This document shows, in pieces, positions 30,636-41,428 of a stretch of DNA of 64,000 nucleotides. The stretch is from Ilex aquifolium. Taxonomy: Eukaryota; Streptophyta; Magnoliopsida; Aquifoliales; Aquifoliaceae. The translations under genes were made by a program, and so were the position numbers. Under the pieces are notes generated by a model that was not told where the DNA came from, did not search any database, and saw nothing but the letters and a program-made list of their open reading frames with translations. Positions within the stretch are counted from its first letter, which is position 1; every line of letters begins with the position of its first letter. The stretch spans positions 55,132,093 through 55,196,092 of the forward strand of contig OX637392.1 of assembly GCA_951799425.1 (NCBI GenBank). The letters are read 5' to 3'.

Positions 30636-32160
30636 CTATTTGGCTACCACCTCCTCGGGGTCTCGGTCTCCAAACCGGGCGCCGAGCCCTGTCTTCATGG
30701 CGGCATAAAAACAGTTTTTGGCCGCCAACTGGTCACCCCGGATCTCCATGATACCACGCGGGGTGGGGAACTTTATCTTCTGGTGGTAGCTGGAGTGGAT
30801 CGCTCTCATAGCATGAAGCCATGTCCTTCCCATTATGGCATTATAGGGGGAATCGGAGTCTATCACCAAGAACTCCACCGGTATCGAAACGATCGCCGCT
30901 TGAACCATCAAAGTGATTTTGCCGAGTGGAAGGGCACTTGTCCCGTAAAAATCGACAAGGGGGGTTTGAACAGGCTTCAAGTCCCTGCGGGTTAGCCCCA
31001 ACTTTTTGAAGATGTCGTCATACATCACCTCGGACGAGCTCCCAGAATCCACCAGGATCCTTCTTACGTCATATTTGTCGACTCGCAAGGTAATTACGAG
31101 CGCGTCATCATGCGGCAGGGCTACACCGCCCAAGTCGGCGTCAGAGAAACTGATGACTTCGAGATCCCGCCGGGGCTTCTTGGAGGGTTGCCCTGCCCAC
31201 TCAGCCTTTTCAACCTGTAACGCCTGCGAAACTCTCTTTCGCTCCGCCTGGAGGACATTATACGTCGGCCTCTCAATTGTGCAGGCGTGGATAACGTTAA
31301 TTACCGGAATGACCCATTGGGGCGACCCTGCCCTTTCTTCAACCGCCCTCCGGCGGGGCCTTTGGTCAATGAATTCGTCAAGGTGCCCATCCCGGACCAA
31401 CTGCTCGAGGAAGGACTTGTACACCTTGCAGTCTTCAGTCATATGGCCAAAGTCCCTATGATAGGAACATCTGGCCGTAGAATCTCTCGTGGCCGGGTCG
31501 CCTAACATCTTTGGGGGCCACCTAAAATAAGGTTGATACCTTATCTTCCTTAGCATCTTGTAAATCGGCTCCTTGAAGACCGTGTTTACCCCTTGGAAGG
31601 ACAAGCGGTTTGGCGGCAAAGTAGGCGCTCCCCGGCGAGGTGGCTGTTCTCTTTCCCTCTTCCTCGGCACAGCGGCTCTGTTCTCAGGAGCAGCGGTTTC
31701 TTCCTCGACTCGTGCATATTTATCTATGCGTGTCATCAGGTCCTTCATGTCTTCGGGAACCTTCTTAGTCAGAGACCGGTAGAGGCCGGTGTCTCGGGAC
31801 AAACCCAGCCGAAAAGACGTCGCGGCCATTACTTCTGAACACGCGTCCACCTCGCTAACCTCCTCCCAGTATCGTACTGCATATTGCCGGAGGGATTCCC
31901 CGTTCTTTCGCCTAAGTGTCAGCAAGGCGCTAATATCCTTTGGTCTCTTGGTGCTAGTGACGAACCGAGCCTTGAAGAGATCAGTCATTTGCTTCCAAGA
32001 CCCGATACTCTCCGGGGCCAAACTTTCATACCACTTCATTGCGGTATCCCCCAAGCTCATGGGGAAAACTCGGCACAACACCCTCTGGTCGGTGTCATAG
32101 ATTGACATTAGTTGCTTGTAATGCCGCAGGTGACTCTCGAGATCGGTCCTTCCATCATCC
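30636..32160 (-). pseudogene. Gag (C-terminal part) and protease, Tat-lineage element
   Basis: The frame enters at the hAT insertion point (32160) and runs to the TAG at 30636. It has the Retrotrans_gag region (FPMSLGDTAMKWYESL, LRRKNGESLRQYAVRYWEEV), a zinc-knuckle-like motif CSYHRDFGHMTEDC, and an aspartic protease with RILVDSGSSSEVMY near 31060. The upstream half of gag continues on the other side of the hAT element at 36413-37123; removing the hAT and one copy of its duplication puts the two halves in the same frame at an Asp-Asp pair. Confidence 0.87.
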
Positions 32161-32400
32161 TAGGGGTGGCAATTTTTGACACGACACGATAACCCGACAC
32201 GAACACGACACGAATAAATGGGTTTGGGTTGCTTAATTTTTTATGTCAACCCGTGTATGACACGACCCGTCAACCCGAAGTGTTAATGGGTCGTGTTCGG
32301 GTTCAACCCGGTTAACCCGAATTAACCCAAATTGACCCGTGAATTTAATCGGGTTGACACGAACCCGCCTGACCTGACCTGACCCGAATTGACCCACCAC

Positions 32401-32409
32401 TATATAAGG
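32401..32409 (+). promoter_or_regulatory. TATA box of the hAT transposase
   Basis: TATATAAGG follows the left subterminal repeats. A leader intron from about 32529 to 33596 (acceptor TTGCCAG) is likely, placing the ATG at 33601 four bases after the splice junction. Confidence 0.5.
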
Positions 32410-33600
32410 AACTTTATTTTTTCCAAACCCTAACTTCATTTTCCAAACCCTCCTTCCCTCTGTCCAGCAGCCGCATCCCTCCTTCCCTCTGTCGATCTCT
32501 CTTGGCTTGGCGTCGGCGACCAGGACCAGGTTAGCTCTCTTTCTCGCTCTTTCTCTCACTCTTTCTCTGTCTTTCCAAGGGTCACCGTGGGTCCGTGACT
32601 GTTCACAATAGCTTGGAGTTAACCTTGAGTCCATGAGTCTGTGACTTTGGCATGGTTATCGTACATATATAAATTCTTCCTCACTAGTCCGTGTTCTGTT
32701 TTTTTATTATTATTATTTTTTTTTTTTTTGCTGAAGTGTAGATTTTCTAGAAGTTCGTTGTAGTTTTCCAAATTAAGGGTAAATAAAAAACTGAAATCTC
32801 TCGAGAACAATACTGTTCTCCAATTAAATTGGTTTGAGAATGTTTGGAAATGACTTTGGCTTTACTTTATGATGGATTGTTTGTTCTCTTTTTTATCAGA
32901 TTTGGGATAATGAATTTATTGTATGGTTTAACCTTGTTTGGTTCTTTGGAGTTCTGGACATTGCAAATTATGGTCAAATACTCGAGAAGTTCGAGATTTA
33001 TAAAAAGTTTTGGGTGATATTGAAGCTGATTTTAATTAAGGAATATTTTTCATTTATCATTTAATAATTTAAAATTACAAGAAATTAGAAAATAGGAATG
33101 AGTAGGTTTGATGAAAAAATCCATGGGGGTTTTTGCGCCTCTGCTTCTTTGAGATTGTAGGGGGTCCAAAGTATTCATCTCTTTTATATTGTTCTTGAAG
33201 AGCTTAATAGTTAATACCACTGTGTCTTGCTAATACTAAGTTGTAGTAGTGCTCATTGATATTTAGGAACTTGATAATTACCACCCCTTCGATTATTATT
33301 GAATGGAGAAGGTGTTTTGATTTGGATAATTTATTTTTTTCATTAAAAGCTATGGGTAATTAATATTTGTCATGCAATGGAATGTGTCTCATTATCCAAT
33401 TGAATTCCTATAATTATCGGGGAGAACTACTTATGCAACCATGAAGTATTGTGGTCATGCCAATCAAGCTGAAGCAACACACTGTCTTGATCCTTCTTTC
33501 TTGTAATTGTATTTATTTGTTCTAGCTTTAGCTTTAAGTTACTTTTTAATTTTTTGAATGTTCATTAGGTTTCTAATTGACAAATAATCTTGCCAGGAAA

Positions 33601-35839
33601 ATGGAGGATACATCATGTACTCAACCGACTGTGGATGTCAATATTGAGAATACATCCAATGCTGCCCCAGATACAGAAAGTAGAGATAATACGAATGATG
33701 AAAAGCGGCAACGTACTGCCACATCAGAGGTATGGGGGTTTTTTAGAAAGTATGTAAATCAAGACAATGTTTTAAAGGCGGAATGCAACAAATGTAAGAT
33801 TGAGTATAATGCTGCTAGTAACTATGGAACTGGTAATTTATGGCGTCATTTAAAGACTTGTTTGAAACAACGTGATGTGGGCCAGATGATTTTAAGTCAA
33901 AGTCAAGGGTCTATTACTGCACGATTTTTGAAGTTTAATGAGGAAAAATTTCGAGAGATGTTAATACGTGCAATAATTAGACATGATTTGCCCTTTCAAT
34001 TCGTTGAGTATGAATGTGTTAGACAAATCTTTAGCTACTTAAATCCAGATGTCAAATTTATTACAAGAAACACGGCTAAGGCTGATATTTTGAAATTGCA
34101 TGCAAAAGAGATGCGTAGGTTGTCTGGTATCTTGCATGACATACCTGGAAGGATTTGTTTGACTTCTGATTTGTGGACATCTATTGCTACCGATGGGTAT
34201 TTAAGTCTCACAGCACATTTCATTGACAAAGATTGGGTATTGCAAAAAAGAATTCTGAATTTCTCTTACATGCCTCCTCCACACAGTGGCATTGCACTGA
34301 CTGACAAGATTTATGGTTTGTTGACAAAATGGGGGGTTGAGAAAAAGTTGTTTTCAATTACTTTGGATAATGCTTCTGCAAATGATGTCATGGTTGATAT
34401 GCTTAAGAATCAACTTAATTTGATAGATGCTTTGCTTGGTGATGGTGAGTTTTTTCATATTCGTTGTTGTGCTCATATTCTAAACTTGATTGTGCAAGAG
34501 GGGTTGAAAGAAGTAGATTTAGCTGTGGAAAAAGTCAGAGAGAGTGTCAAGTATGTAAAAAGTTCTCAGGCAAAAAAACAAAAATTCTTAGAGTGTGTTG
34601 CACAGACATCTTTAGATAGCAAAAAAAGTTTGAGGCAAGATGTTCCTACTAGATGGAACTCAACATATTTGATGCTTGCAAGTGCAATTTACTACCGTCG
34701 TGCCTTTTGTCATTTGCAACTTGTGGATTCTAATTTTAAGCATTGCCCATCTCAAGAGGAATGGATCAAAGTTGAAAAGATTCAGATGTTTTTAAAAAAT
34801 TTCTATGATGTTACTGTTATCTTTTCTGGCTCCAAGTACCCCACATCAAACTTGTATTTTCAGCAAGTTTTCAGTATTCAATTGACTTTGAATAGAGAAA
34901 TGCAAAGTTTGGATACTTTTATGAGAAGAATGTCTTGTCAAATGTATGGAAAATTTGAGAAGTATTGGTTGGAGTATAGCGTGATATTGGCAATTGCAAT
35001 TGTGTTTGATCCTCGCTATAAACTTGACTTTGTGGAGTGGTGCTATAAGAAGCTTTATGGTGAAGGTTCTCTTGAGTATTTTCATGTTCGAGACAAACTT
35101 TTTACTCTATTTGATGAGTATATGAGCAAATCTGTTGTCACCTCTTCTTCTCAATCATCGACTGTTCCCCGTGGTGGTCTAGGTGCTTGTGAGCCAATCT
35201 TTAACTCACAACCTGTGTTAGATTTGAAGGTATTTAATTTTTTGTTTTATAGTTTTTAGTGTATTAGATTAATACCATTGATAGTCTATGATTTGAAAGT
35301 ATGTGATTTTGATAATGTAGGCATTTGTCATGGAGAGTAATGCATCTGGTCTTAAAACACAAAAAAGTCAATTGCAATTGTATTTGGATGAGCCTAGGGT
35401 TGACATTGAAACAGAACTTCTTGTTCTTGATTATTAGAGAGCTCATCAGTATCGTTATCCGGAACTTGCTATTATGGCTTGTGATGTGTTAACTATTCCA
35501 ATTTCTACGGTTGCTTCAGAATCAGCTTTTAGTATTGGTGGTCGGGTTCTTGACCAATACCGTAGTGCTTTGAAGCCTCATGTTGTGGAGGCCTTGATGT
35601 GCACTAGGGATTGGTTATGTGCAGAAAAAGGTAATAAATATAATTTGTGATGATTGCGATATTTAATTATTTTTACAAATATTGAATTCTTATTTATATG
35701 TTTTCCTTATTGTCATTTAGAAAATTCACAAGTGCAATTGGAAGAGCTGGTAAAAGATGTTATAAATCCGACTTTGAACAAAAATGAGGAGGATGCGTCG
35801 TTGCAATGTTCAAATGTGATTGTGGATCTTGATTGTTGA
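33601..35839 (+). pseudogene. hAT transposase (RICESLEEPER/Daysleeper type), one stop codon
   Basis: Exons 33601-35229, 35321-35630 and 35721-35839; the introns are GT-AG with matching phases, giving about 685 codons. Start: first ATG after the acceptor at 33596. The BED zinc finger (CNKC ... HLKTC) is at about residues 55-85; the catalytic domain shows LTSDLWTS and ITLDNASAND with their Asp residues, plus RCCAHILNLIV and VPTRWNSTYLML. The hAT dimerisation region in exon 2 contains YRYPELAIMA and STVASESAFSIGGRVLD. A TAG at 35435-35437 stands where the family has Trp, just before the dimerisation motif, so a truncated protein without this region would be made. Otherwise the gene looks intact, which suggests recent activity. 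Confidence 0.87.
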
Positions 35840-36412
35840 TGTGTGTGAGTCATAAAACTTAACTCTCAATCTTATGTGTTTATTGATGTGTGTGAGTCAT
35901 AAAACCTAACTCTTTTTATGTGGGCTTTTTATAGGGGATTGTGGATCTTGATTGTTGATGTTGGCCAGATGTAGGAGATGAAGAAGATTTGAAAGATGCT
36001 TGTAATATTGCTTTGAGATATTAGTAAAACTTTTTGAATATTTGTAATATTATGGAGATTTGTATTTGTTTTATGTAGATTTGTATTTGGGATATTTGTG
36101 ATGTTTTTAATGCCTTTGTTTTATGTAGATTTGTATTTGGGATATTTGTAACATGTCTAAATTTTTCTTTTTTTTGTTGGGTCTTGTCGGGTTGGGTCGT
36201 GTTAGGCGGGTTGGGTCGTGTTTACCCGAACACGACTTGTGTAAATCTCGGGTCACAGGTCGTGTCGGGTTAGTCGTGTTTCGAGTCAGGTCGTGTTCGT
36301 GTCCACATGACCTAACCCGTTTAGTTCGCAGGTCGTGTTTGGGTTGATGCATTTTCAACCCGAACCCGCCATGACACGACCCGGACACGACACGACACGA
36401 TTGTCACCCCTA
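35840..36412 (+). other. 3' region of the hAT element
   Basis: Non-coding. It includes two small duplications (GTGTGAGTCATAAAAC at about 35850 and 35889; GTAGATTTGTATTTGGGATA at about 36076 and 36126) and then the ACCCG/CACGAC-rich subterminal zone. Confidence 0.6.
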
Positions 36413-37123
36413 CATCATACGCCTTGAATCGGGGGACGACGAACTTCTTTGGCATCTCAGTCTTCCTAATAGATCGCACGAACGGAGAAGAGATCTGCTC
36501 GTCATCTCCCATGGGTTGTGGTTCTCGGCGCCTGTCTCCAATGTACTCTCGGGGGTATTTCGCCTCCCTCGGCCCCCTAGCGGTAGATTCCGCCTGGGAC
36601 CCCGTGGACACGACATCTCCAGGAATTCCACGGCGGAGATCCCACCATGAAAGGTTTGCCTCATGGCGATTTCCCCTTGACCCTTCGGCGTGTGCACGTT
36701 TTTGCCGATTCCGTGGATTCCGCCTCCCAGCCGAGCATCCGGGATGATTTCTCCCAAGGGCGTCAGGCCTAGTCCCTCCAAAATCCCCTCGGCTGGGACT
36801 CCGATCCGTTGGTTCTCGGGCGTGCCAGCTGACATTCGCTGACTGCTCGAACTCTCTGAGCCTACGCCGCACCTTGGCGTTGTCTCTTTCAAGTTCCCTC
36901 ATGCGTTCCCCCATACGTTCCTCCACCATCTCTACGATATCGCGGGCTGAGGGGATCTTCCCCCTGGCCCTTGATCCACGAGGAACGTCCGTTGAGAAGA
37001 ACGTTCAACCCCAGCTGATCGACGCACTGGGCTTAGTTCTCTAACCGCCGGAAGGCGAGTAGCCTCCATATTTCTCATGTGTAAACTCCCTACCCCCTCC
37101 CCTTGGGATCGTGTGTTCACCAT
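36413..37123 (-). pseudogene. Gag (N-terminal part), Tat-lineage element
   Basis: Starts at ATG 37123-37121 (MVNTRSQGEG), 33 bases inside the primer binding site. The frame changes near 36950-36970, after which a coiled segment (EERMGERMRELERDNAKVRRR) and a long Arg/Gly/Pro-rich linker follow, up to KKFVVPRFKAYD at the hAT insertion point. The remaining gag lies at 30636-32160. Confidence 0.75.
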
Positions 37124-37155
37124 GATGCAACCGCTACAAAAGAAAGGTTGTTTGG

Positions 37156-37172
37156 TCCCACAGACGGCGCTA
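37156..37172 (-). promoter_or_regulatory. Primer binding site, Tat-lineage element
   Basis: On the minus strand TAGCGCCGTCTGTGGGA follows the LTR end after a four-base spacer. It is close to TTGGCGCCGTCTGTGGGA, the usual primer site of many plant Ty3 elements. Confidence 0.75.
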
Positions 37173-37176
37173 AAAT

Positions 37177-37952
37177 TGTACGGGATATTTCCTGCAATCA
37201 ATAGAGAGTAGCGGCTGAATTGATGACGAACCCTGAAACAACCACAAGGTTAGGAAAAAGGGAGCTAGGCGCACGCCCGGCTTATCCCCTCCGAAGCTTA
37301 AGTCAGTAAGAATGGAGGGAAAAAATCTCTATTCAATGAGTTGTGGATTGATTTTGCGTACCTTTGTTCATTTTTCTGAGGGGTATTTATACATGGACTA
37401 GTAATGATTGTTCTGACACAGAGCTCACCTCATCATTCAATACCGTTCCTTATTACCCATGTGCAATGAGTGATTCCTACTTGGAATCCCGTGTCATCAA
37501 TGCTCGGCGGATGGAATTAGCCCTCGAGGCAACGCCGAGAACCTCAAGCTATCTCCCATTACTCGAGTGCCTATGAACGGTGTCTGACACCTACCTGAGT
37601 AGTCGGCGTCTAGGGGGCACTCGGCCCTATATGTGCACTCGGCATCGCAGTCATTAATGCATCCACTCATGACTGTCAGTTTGGGTCTTCGAGGGTGCAG
37701 AGGCGCATTAAATGCTGTCCAAGTCACTCACGTCTTCATAAATGCTGGGTCACGTCGCATTAATTGCTGGTGTCAGAAGTTCATACTTGGCTCCACGAAA
37801 TCGCGCTTCTTCATCGGCTCTTCTCCTCGTCGTCGGCGCTGGCTTACTACTCAGAGTCGGCTTCACTACTCGGCACCGGCTTCATGGCTTCCTAACGGCT
37901 ACCTTGTACACGTGTCGCCTTGGGGTCTACTGAGCCGCCTCGAGTCCCTCCA
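37177..37952 (-). repeat. 5' LTR of the Tat-lineage element
   Basis: 776 bp; on the minus strand starts TGGAGGG and ends CCCGTACA. TATA-like TGTATAAATA on the minus strand at 37383-37394. Confidence 0.9.
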
Positions 37953-38713
37953 CATACAAAAAACATATCCATGTTTGAGCAGATGATTGTGGAGTCATCT
38001 CATCCATAAAGAAATGATATGTGAACAAAAACAAAATATAGAGATGGTATAAGAACCAAGAAATCAGAATAAATTAAACTGATATGTTGGAACTGTAAAT
38101 AGAACCAAGAAATGATATGTTGGAACTGTAAATTGAACCAAGAAATCAGAATAAAGGCTTGCATAGCTAACAAAAAATCTTGCATAGCTAACAAAGGCTT
38201 GCAAGTATCACAAAAAATCCATCCCAGCAGTATCACTAAAGCAAGTATCAGTGAAGAACTTTTTTGGATCATCATTTCATATATCTCGCTCATGTAATTC
38301 CTAGTTTGATCATTATTTTCAACAATTAATTTTACTAGTTTATGTAATTCCTAGTTTGATCATTATTTTCAACAATTAATTTTATTGGTTTATGTAATTC
38401 CTAGTTTGATCTATTTGGTGATTTCGTTCAACATATGTAATTCCTATCTATTTGATCTATTTGGTGATTTCGTTCAACAAATGGGTTGTACTGGAATTTC
38501 AAAAGTTCAATAAACTCCATTTGTTTTCCTCTTCCAAAACTAAAAATTCACCTTTATATCATGACTACACCCATATGATTAACTAAGATCTCATGACTAA
38601 CAAATCAAAAGAAAAATGATTTCATGGATTCAAGCCAGACCTCGGGACTCAGTAGACGATCGTGCCAGATGAAGGTCTGCGATCAGACCTTCCAAGCCAG
38701 ACCACATCAGATC

Positions 38714-38761
<48 letters not shown>

Positions 38762-39000
38762 TACCTGGGTGGAAATCAAGACTGGAACGATGAAGGAGGC
38801 GCTCTCGGGACTCAGATGTTCTATTAGGGTTTTTTTAGTTTATAATTATATATATATATAATTTAATTAATTAATGCGGGTAGGGTAGAGTAGGAATGCA
38901 GAAATGGATGGCTATTCCGTATTCCTACCCGATTTTTGCGGCTAGCCGTTCAGTAGGGTAGGGTCGGGTAGGGTAAGAACTTGCGGCCAATCGAAAATTT
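37953..39000. other. Right-hand part of the outer hAT element
   Basis: Non-coding. It contains short repeated words (GTAATTCCTAGTTTGATC three times between 38295 and 38415; CTTGCATAGCTAACAAA twice near 38160) and the CGGGTAGGG subterminal zone at 38876-38972. CATACAAAAAACATATCCAT directly after the LTR also occurs near 23006. Confidence 0.65.
38719..38758. repeat. (GA)n microsatellite
   Basis: About 19 uninterrupted GA units followed by GATA. Confidence 0.95.
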
Positions 39001-41378
39001 TGATGAGCCCGAATTTAACTGGGTCAAGCCCAATTTAAATAAACCGAAAAAGCCCAATCGAAGCCGGGTCGACCCATCAAGAGAAAGTCCAAAGCACGGA
39101 AGGCATCAAGAGGTCAACACCAAAGCACCAAGGCCAACGCCCAAAGCAGGAAGGCATGACAACCCTTGGGCGCCACCTAGGCAGGCCCCTTGGGCGCCGT
39201 CCATGGCAGCCCTTGGGCGCCATGCATGGCTGCACTTGGGCGCCGCTGGGCAAGTCCCTTGGGCGCAGGTCCGCCTGGGCAGGTCCCTTGGGCTCCTCCT
39301 CCTCTCCACTCCTCTTGACTCCGTCACTCCAACTCAAGTCCAACTCAGCTCAAGAAGACAACTCAAGTGCAACCCAGCTCAGGATCCTCCTCCGAAGGAA
39401 TAGGAACACGAGGGAGAAAATATCGGGATACGGACGGAGATTTATTCATACCTTAACTGTGCTTACCAAAGAGATCTATTCCTACCATGATTGTACTTAC
39501 CAAAATAGTGGAAGACCTCTCACTCACGTCACCGCCTTACTAAGCCTATATAATGTAAGCTTTCTCCAGAAGGAGAGGGATCTGGACAACACCCTTGACA
39601 CTGATGAGTGGGTTTTATACCTACGAATTGAGTATTTTCGGCTTGATGAAAGTGCAAGTTTTCAATTATTTTATGTTTACTTTTAATTGTTTTGTGTGTT
39701 TTGATGTTATTTTGTAGGAATCATCATTTGGAAGGAAACAAGGATGTGGAGGTTTAAAAGTGAAAGAAATCAAGGAGGTATTGGTGTTTGGTAACAAAGG
39801 CACCTCGGTTTTCCTCCATTTTGACCATGATCAACTCAGAATCTGGAAAAGTGCAAAACATAAAAGTTGTAGATCTGGATGTCTTTTGTATTGTGTCAAA
39901 ATTTCAGCTCAATCCAACGGTTGGATCAAAAGTTATGGCGATTTTACAAAAACTGGTCCGAAGCTGAAGAAAAAGGGAGGCGCGCCTAGGCGCCAAAACC
40001 AGCGCCCCTGCGCCAACATGCTGGCTTACCAGCGCCCCCCCCACTGAAGTTGGACGCGAATTATGACTCCTTTTTGACCCGAAATTGGACTCTAATGACT
40101 CCTATGTGCCTAGGGTTTTATGGGGATATAAAAATACTGACTTTGGGGGCTGAAGAGATATAGAAGAAGACCAAGAATTAAAGAGATCTTGAAGGCAAGA
40201 ATCGAAGAAACCGACACGAAGAAAATCGGACTTGAAGGCTAGAGAGGGATTGAAGCTTGCAACTAAGTTTCATTCTTTTCCCTTATTTTTATTTCTTAAT
40301 TTTCTAAGATGTTTATTACTTTGAGAAGGATGTTTTTCAATTACATTATGAACTAAATTTTTATTAAGATTGCAACGGAACCTAATGTCTAGTTAAATTT
40401 ACCTACTCTCGTTTCTAGTTCTTGTTGATCATATATGAGTTGTTTGTCATATTTTGTGTTTAATATATAATTGTTTGGCCAACAATTAATTTGATAACCT
40501 AGATGAAATTGGGAGATGAATTCTAGGTTTAGATCTGAATATGATGACATGCGTCTGGTTAATTCTTCTTAGGATTGAATTGCTGGGTTTGTGTATAGGA
40601 TAAGAATATACCTATATGCCGTGTGTAACTTGTATGAGAGTTTGAACTTAATGAATCTATTCTAACTTATTTTGCATAGGAATATAACAATTTAATTGGG
40701 ATAGATATGCTTATCTTACTATCGGAAGATGTTTGATAAATAATTTTGAAATCTTAGTTAACAACTTATTTTGATCAATTTACTGGAACGAGAGTGGAAA
40801 GATTTATACGAAGCATTAGGGGAAGTTGTAATCTTAACTTCTTCTATCCGATAAATTCAATCTTTGATTATTAAATTTAGGTTTATTCTTAAATGAGTGA
40901 ATTCATAATTGATTGCAATTGTTTAAATAAAATTGAATTGATATAAAGTTAGTACTTGAAATTTATTATTAATAATTCTCCGTGGGAACGATACTTTACT
41001 TATCACTTTATTACTTGTTGATCGTGTATACTTGCACGTAAATTGTCAATACCAAATTCGGACAACAGACACCTCTACAATACATTCTCCTACACACACT
41101 ACACTTCCCTATACACATTGTTTCTCTCTTCTAAAGCATTGTAAAACTCCGGTGTATATTCTCCCGATTACTCATCAATAAAGATCTCCGGCCACCGCAG
41201 CCGTTCCCGAGAGTGGAGTAGGTCACCCGGACCGAACCACTATAAATCTTTGTATTTACTCTATATTTACTGTTTTGCCTTTGATCTGTCATTGATTGCC
41301 TATTTACTGCTTATTGATTACACCTGTTCATATTTTTGACTGTTGATCTTGCACGAAGACCAATTTTGTGCATCATCA
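39001..41378 (+). repeat. 5' LTR of the gag-only element, split by a solo LTR
   Basis: The LTR proper is 39001-39601 plus 41073-41378, about 907 bp, matching 45163-46069. It holds six CTTGGGCGC-type words between 39165 and 39300, and TATATAAT at 39547-39554. Confidence 0.9.
39602..41067. mobile_element. Solo LTR of another retrotransposon family
   Basis: 1466 bp starting TGATGAGTGGG and ending GGACAACA, flanked by the perfect 5-bp duplication GACAC (39597-39601 and 41068-41072). No coding sequence. A GGCGCGCC/GGCGCC/GCGCC cluster at 39979-40033 precedes a TATA-like GATATAAAAATAC near 40123. The intact 3' LTR of the host element lacks this insert, which proves it is an insertion. Solo LTRs form by recombination between the two LTRs of a full element. 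Confidence 0.92.
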
Positions 41379-41380
41379 GT

Positions 41381-41398
41381 TTGGCGCCCTCTGTGGGA
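41381..41398 (+). promoter_or_regulatory. Primer binding site of the gag-only element
   Basis: TTGGCGCCCTCTGTGGGA starts two bases after the LTR end. Confidence 0.8.
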
Positions 41399-41428
41399 AC
41401 GATTAAGTTTCTACTACCTTCTTACTCT

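Larger units (their letters stand above)
32161..36412 (+). mobile_element. hAT DNA transposon inserted in gag
   Basis: Inverted ends: TAGGGGTGGCAATTTTTGAC at the left, and the complement of the right end reads TAGGGGTGACAATCGTGTCG. Target duplications CATCATCC (32153-32160) and CATCATAC (36413-36420) match at 7 of 8 positions. The subterminal 200 bp at both ends are dense in ACCCG and CACGAC words. The element is 4252 bp, and its transposase gene is complete except for one stop codon. Confidence 0.92.
23085..37952 (-). mobile_element. Tat-lineage Ty3 retrotransposon with antisense gene
   Basis: Minus-strand element: 5' LTR 37177-37952, primer site 37156-37172, gag, protease, RT, two RNase H domains, integrase, an 82-bp tandem repeat, an antisense gene, polypurine tract, 3' LTR 23085-23862. 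The target duplication CATAC is perfect (23080-23084 and 37953-37957). The second RNase H after the usual one, the tandem repeats in the 3' region and the antisense ORF are known traits of the Tat lineage. Several in-frame stops and frameshifts, plus a hAT insertion in gag, inactivate it. Confidence 0.9.

Noticed and set aside
39760-40047. 95-codon frame in the solo LTR
   Set aside because: It lies wholly inside an LTR with no similarity to known proteins; LTRs of this family are non-coding.
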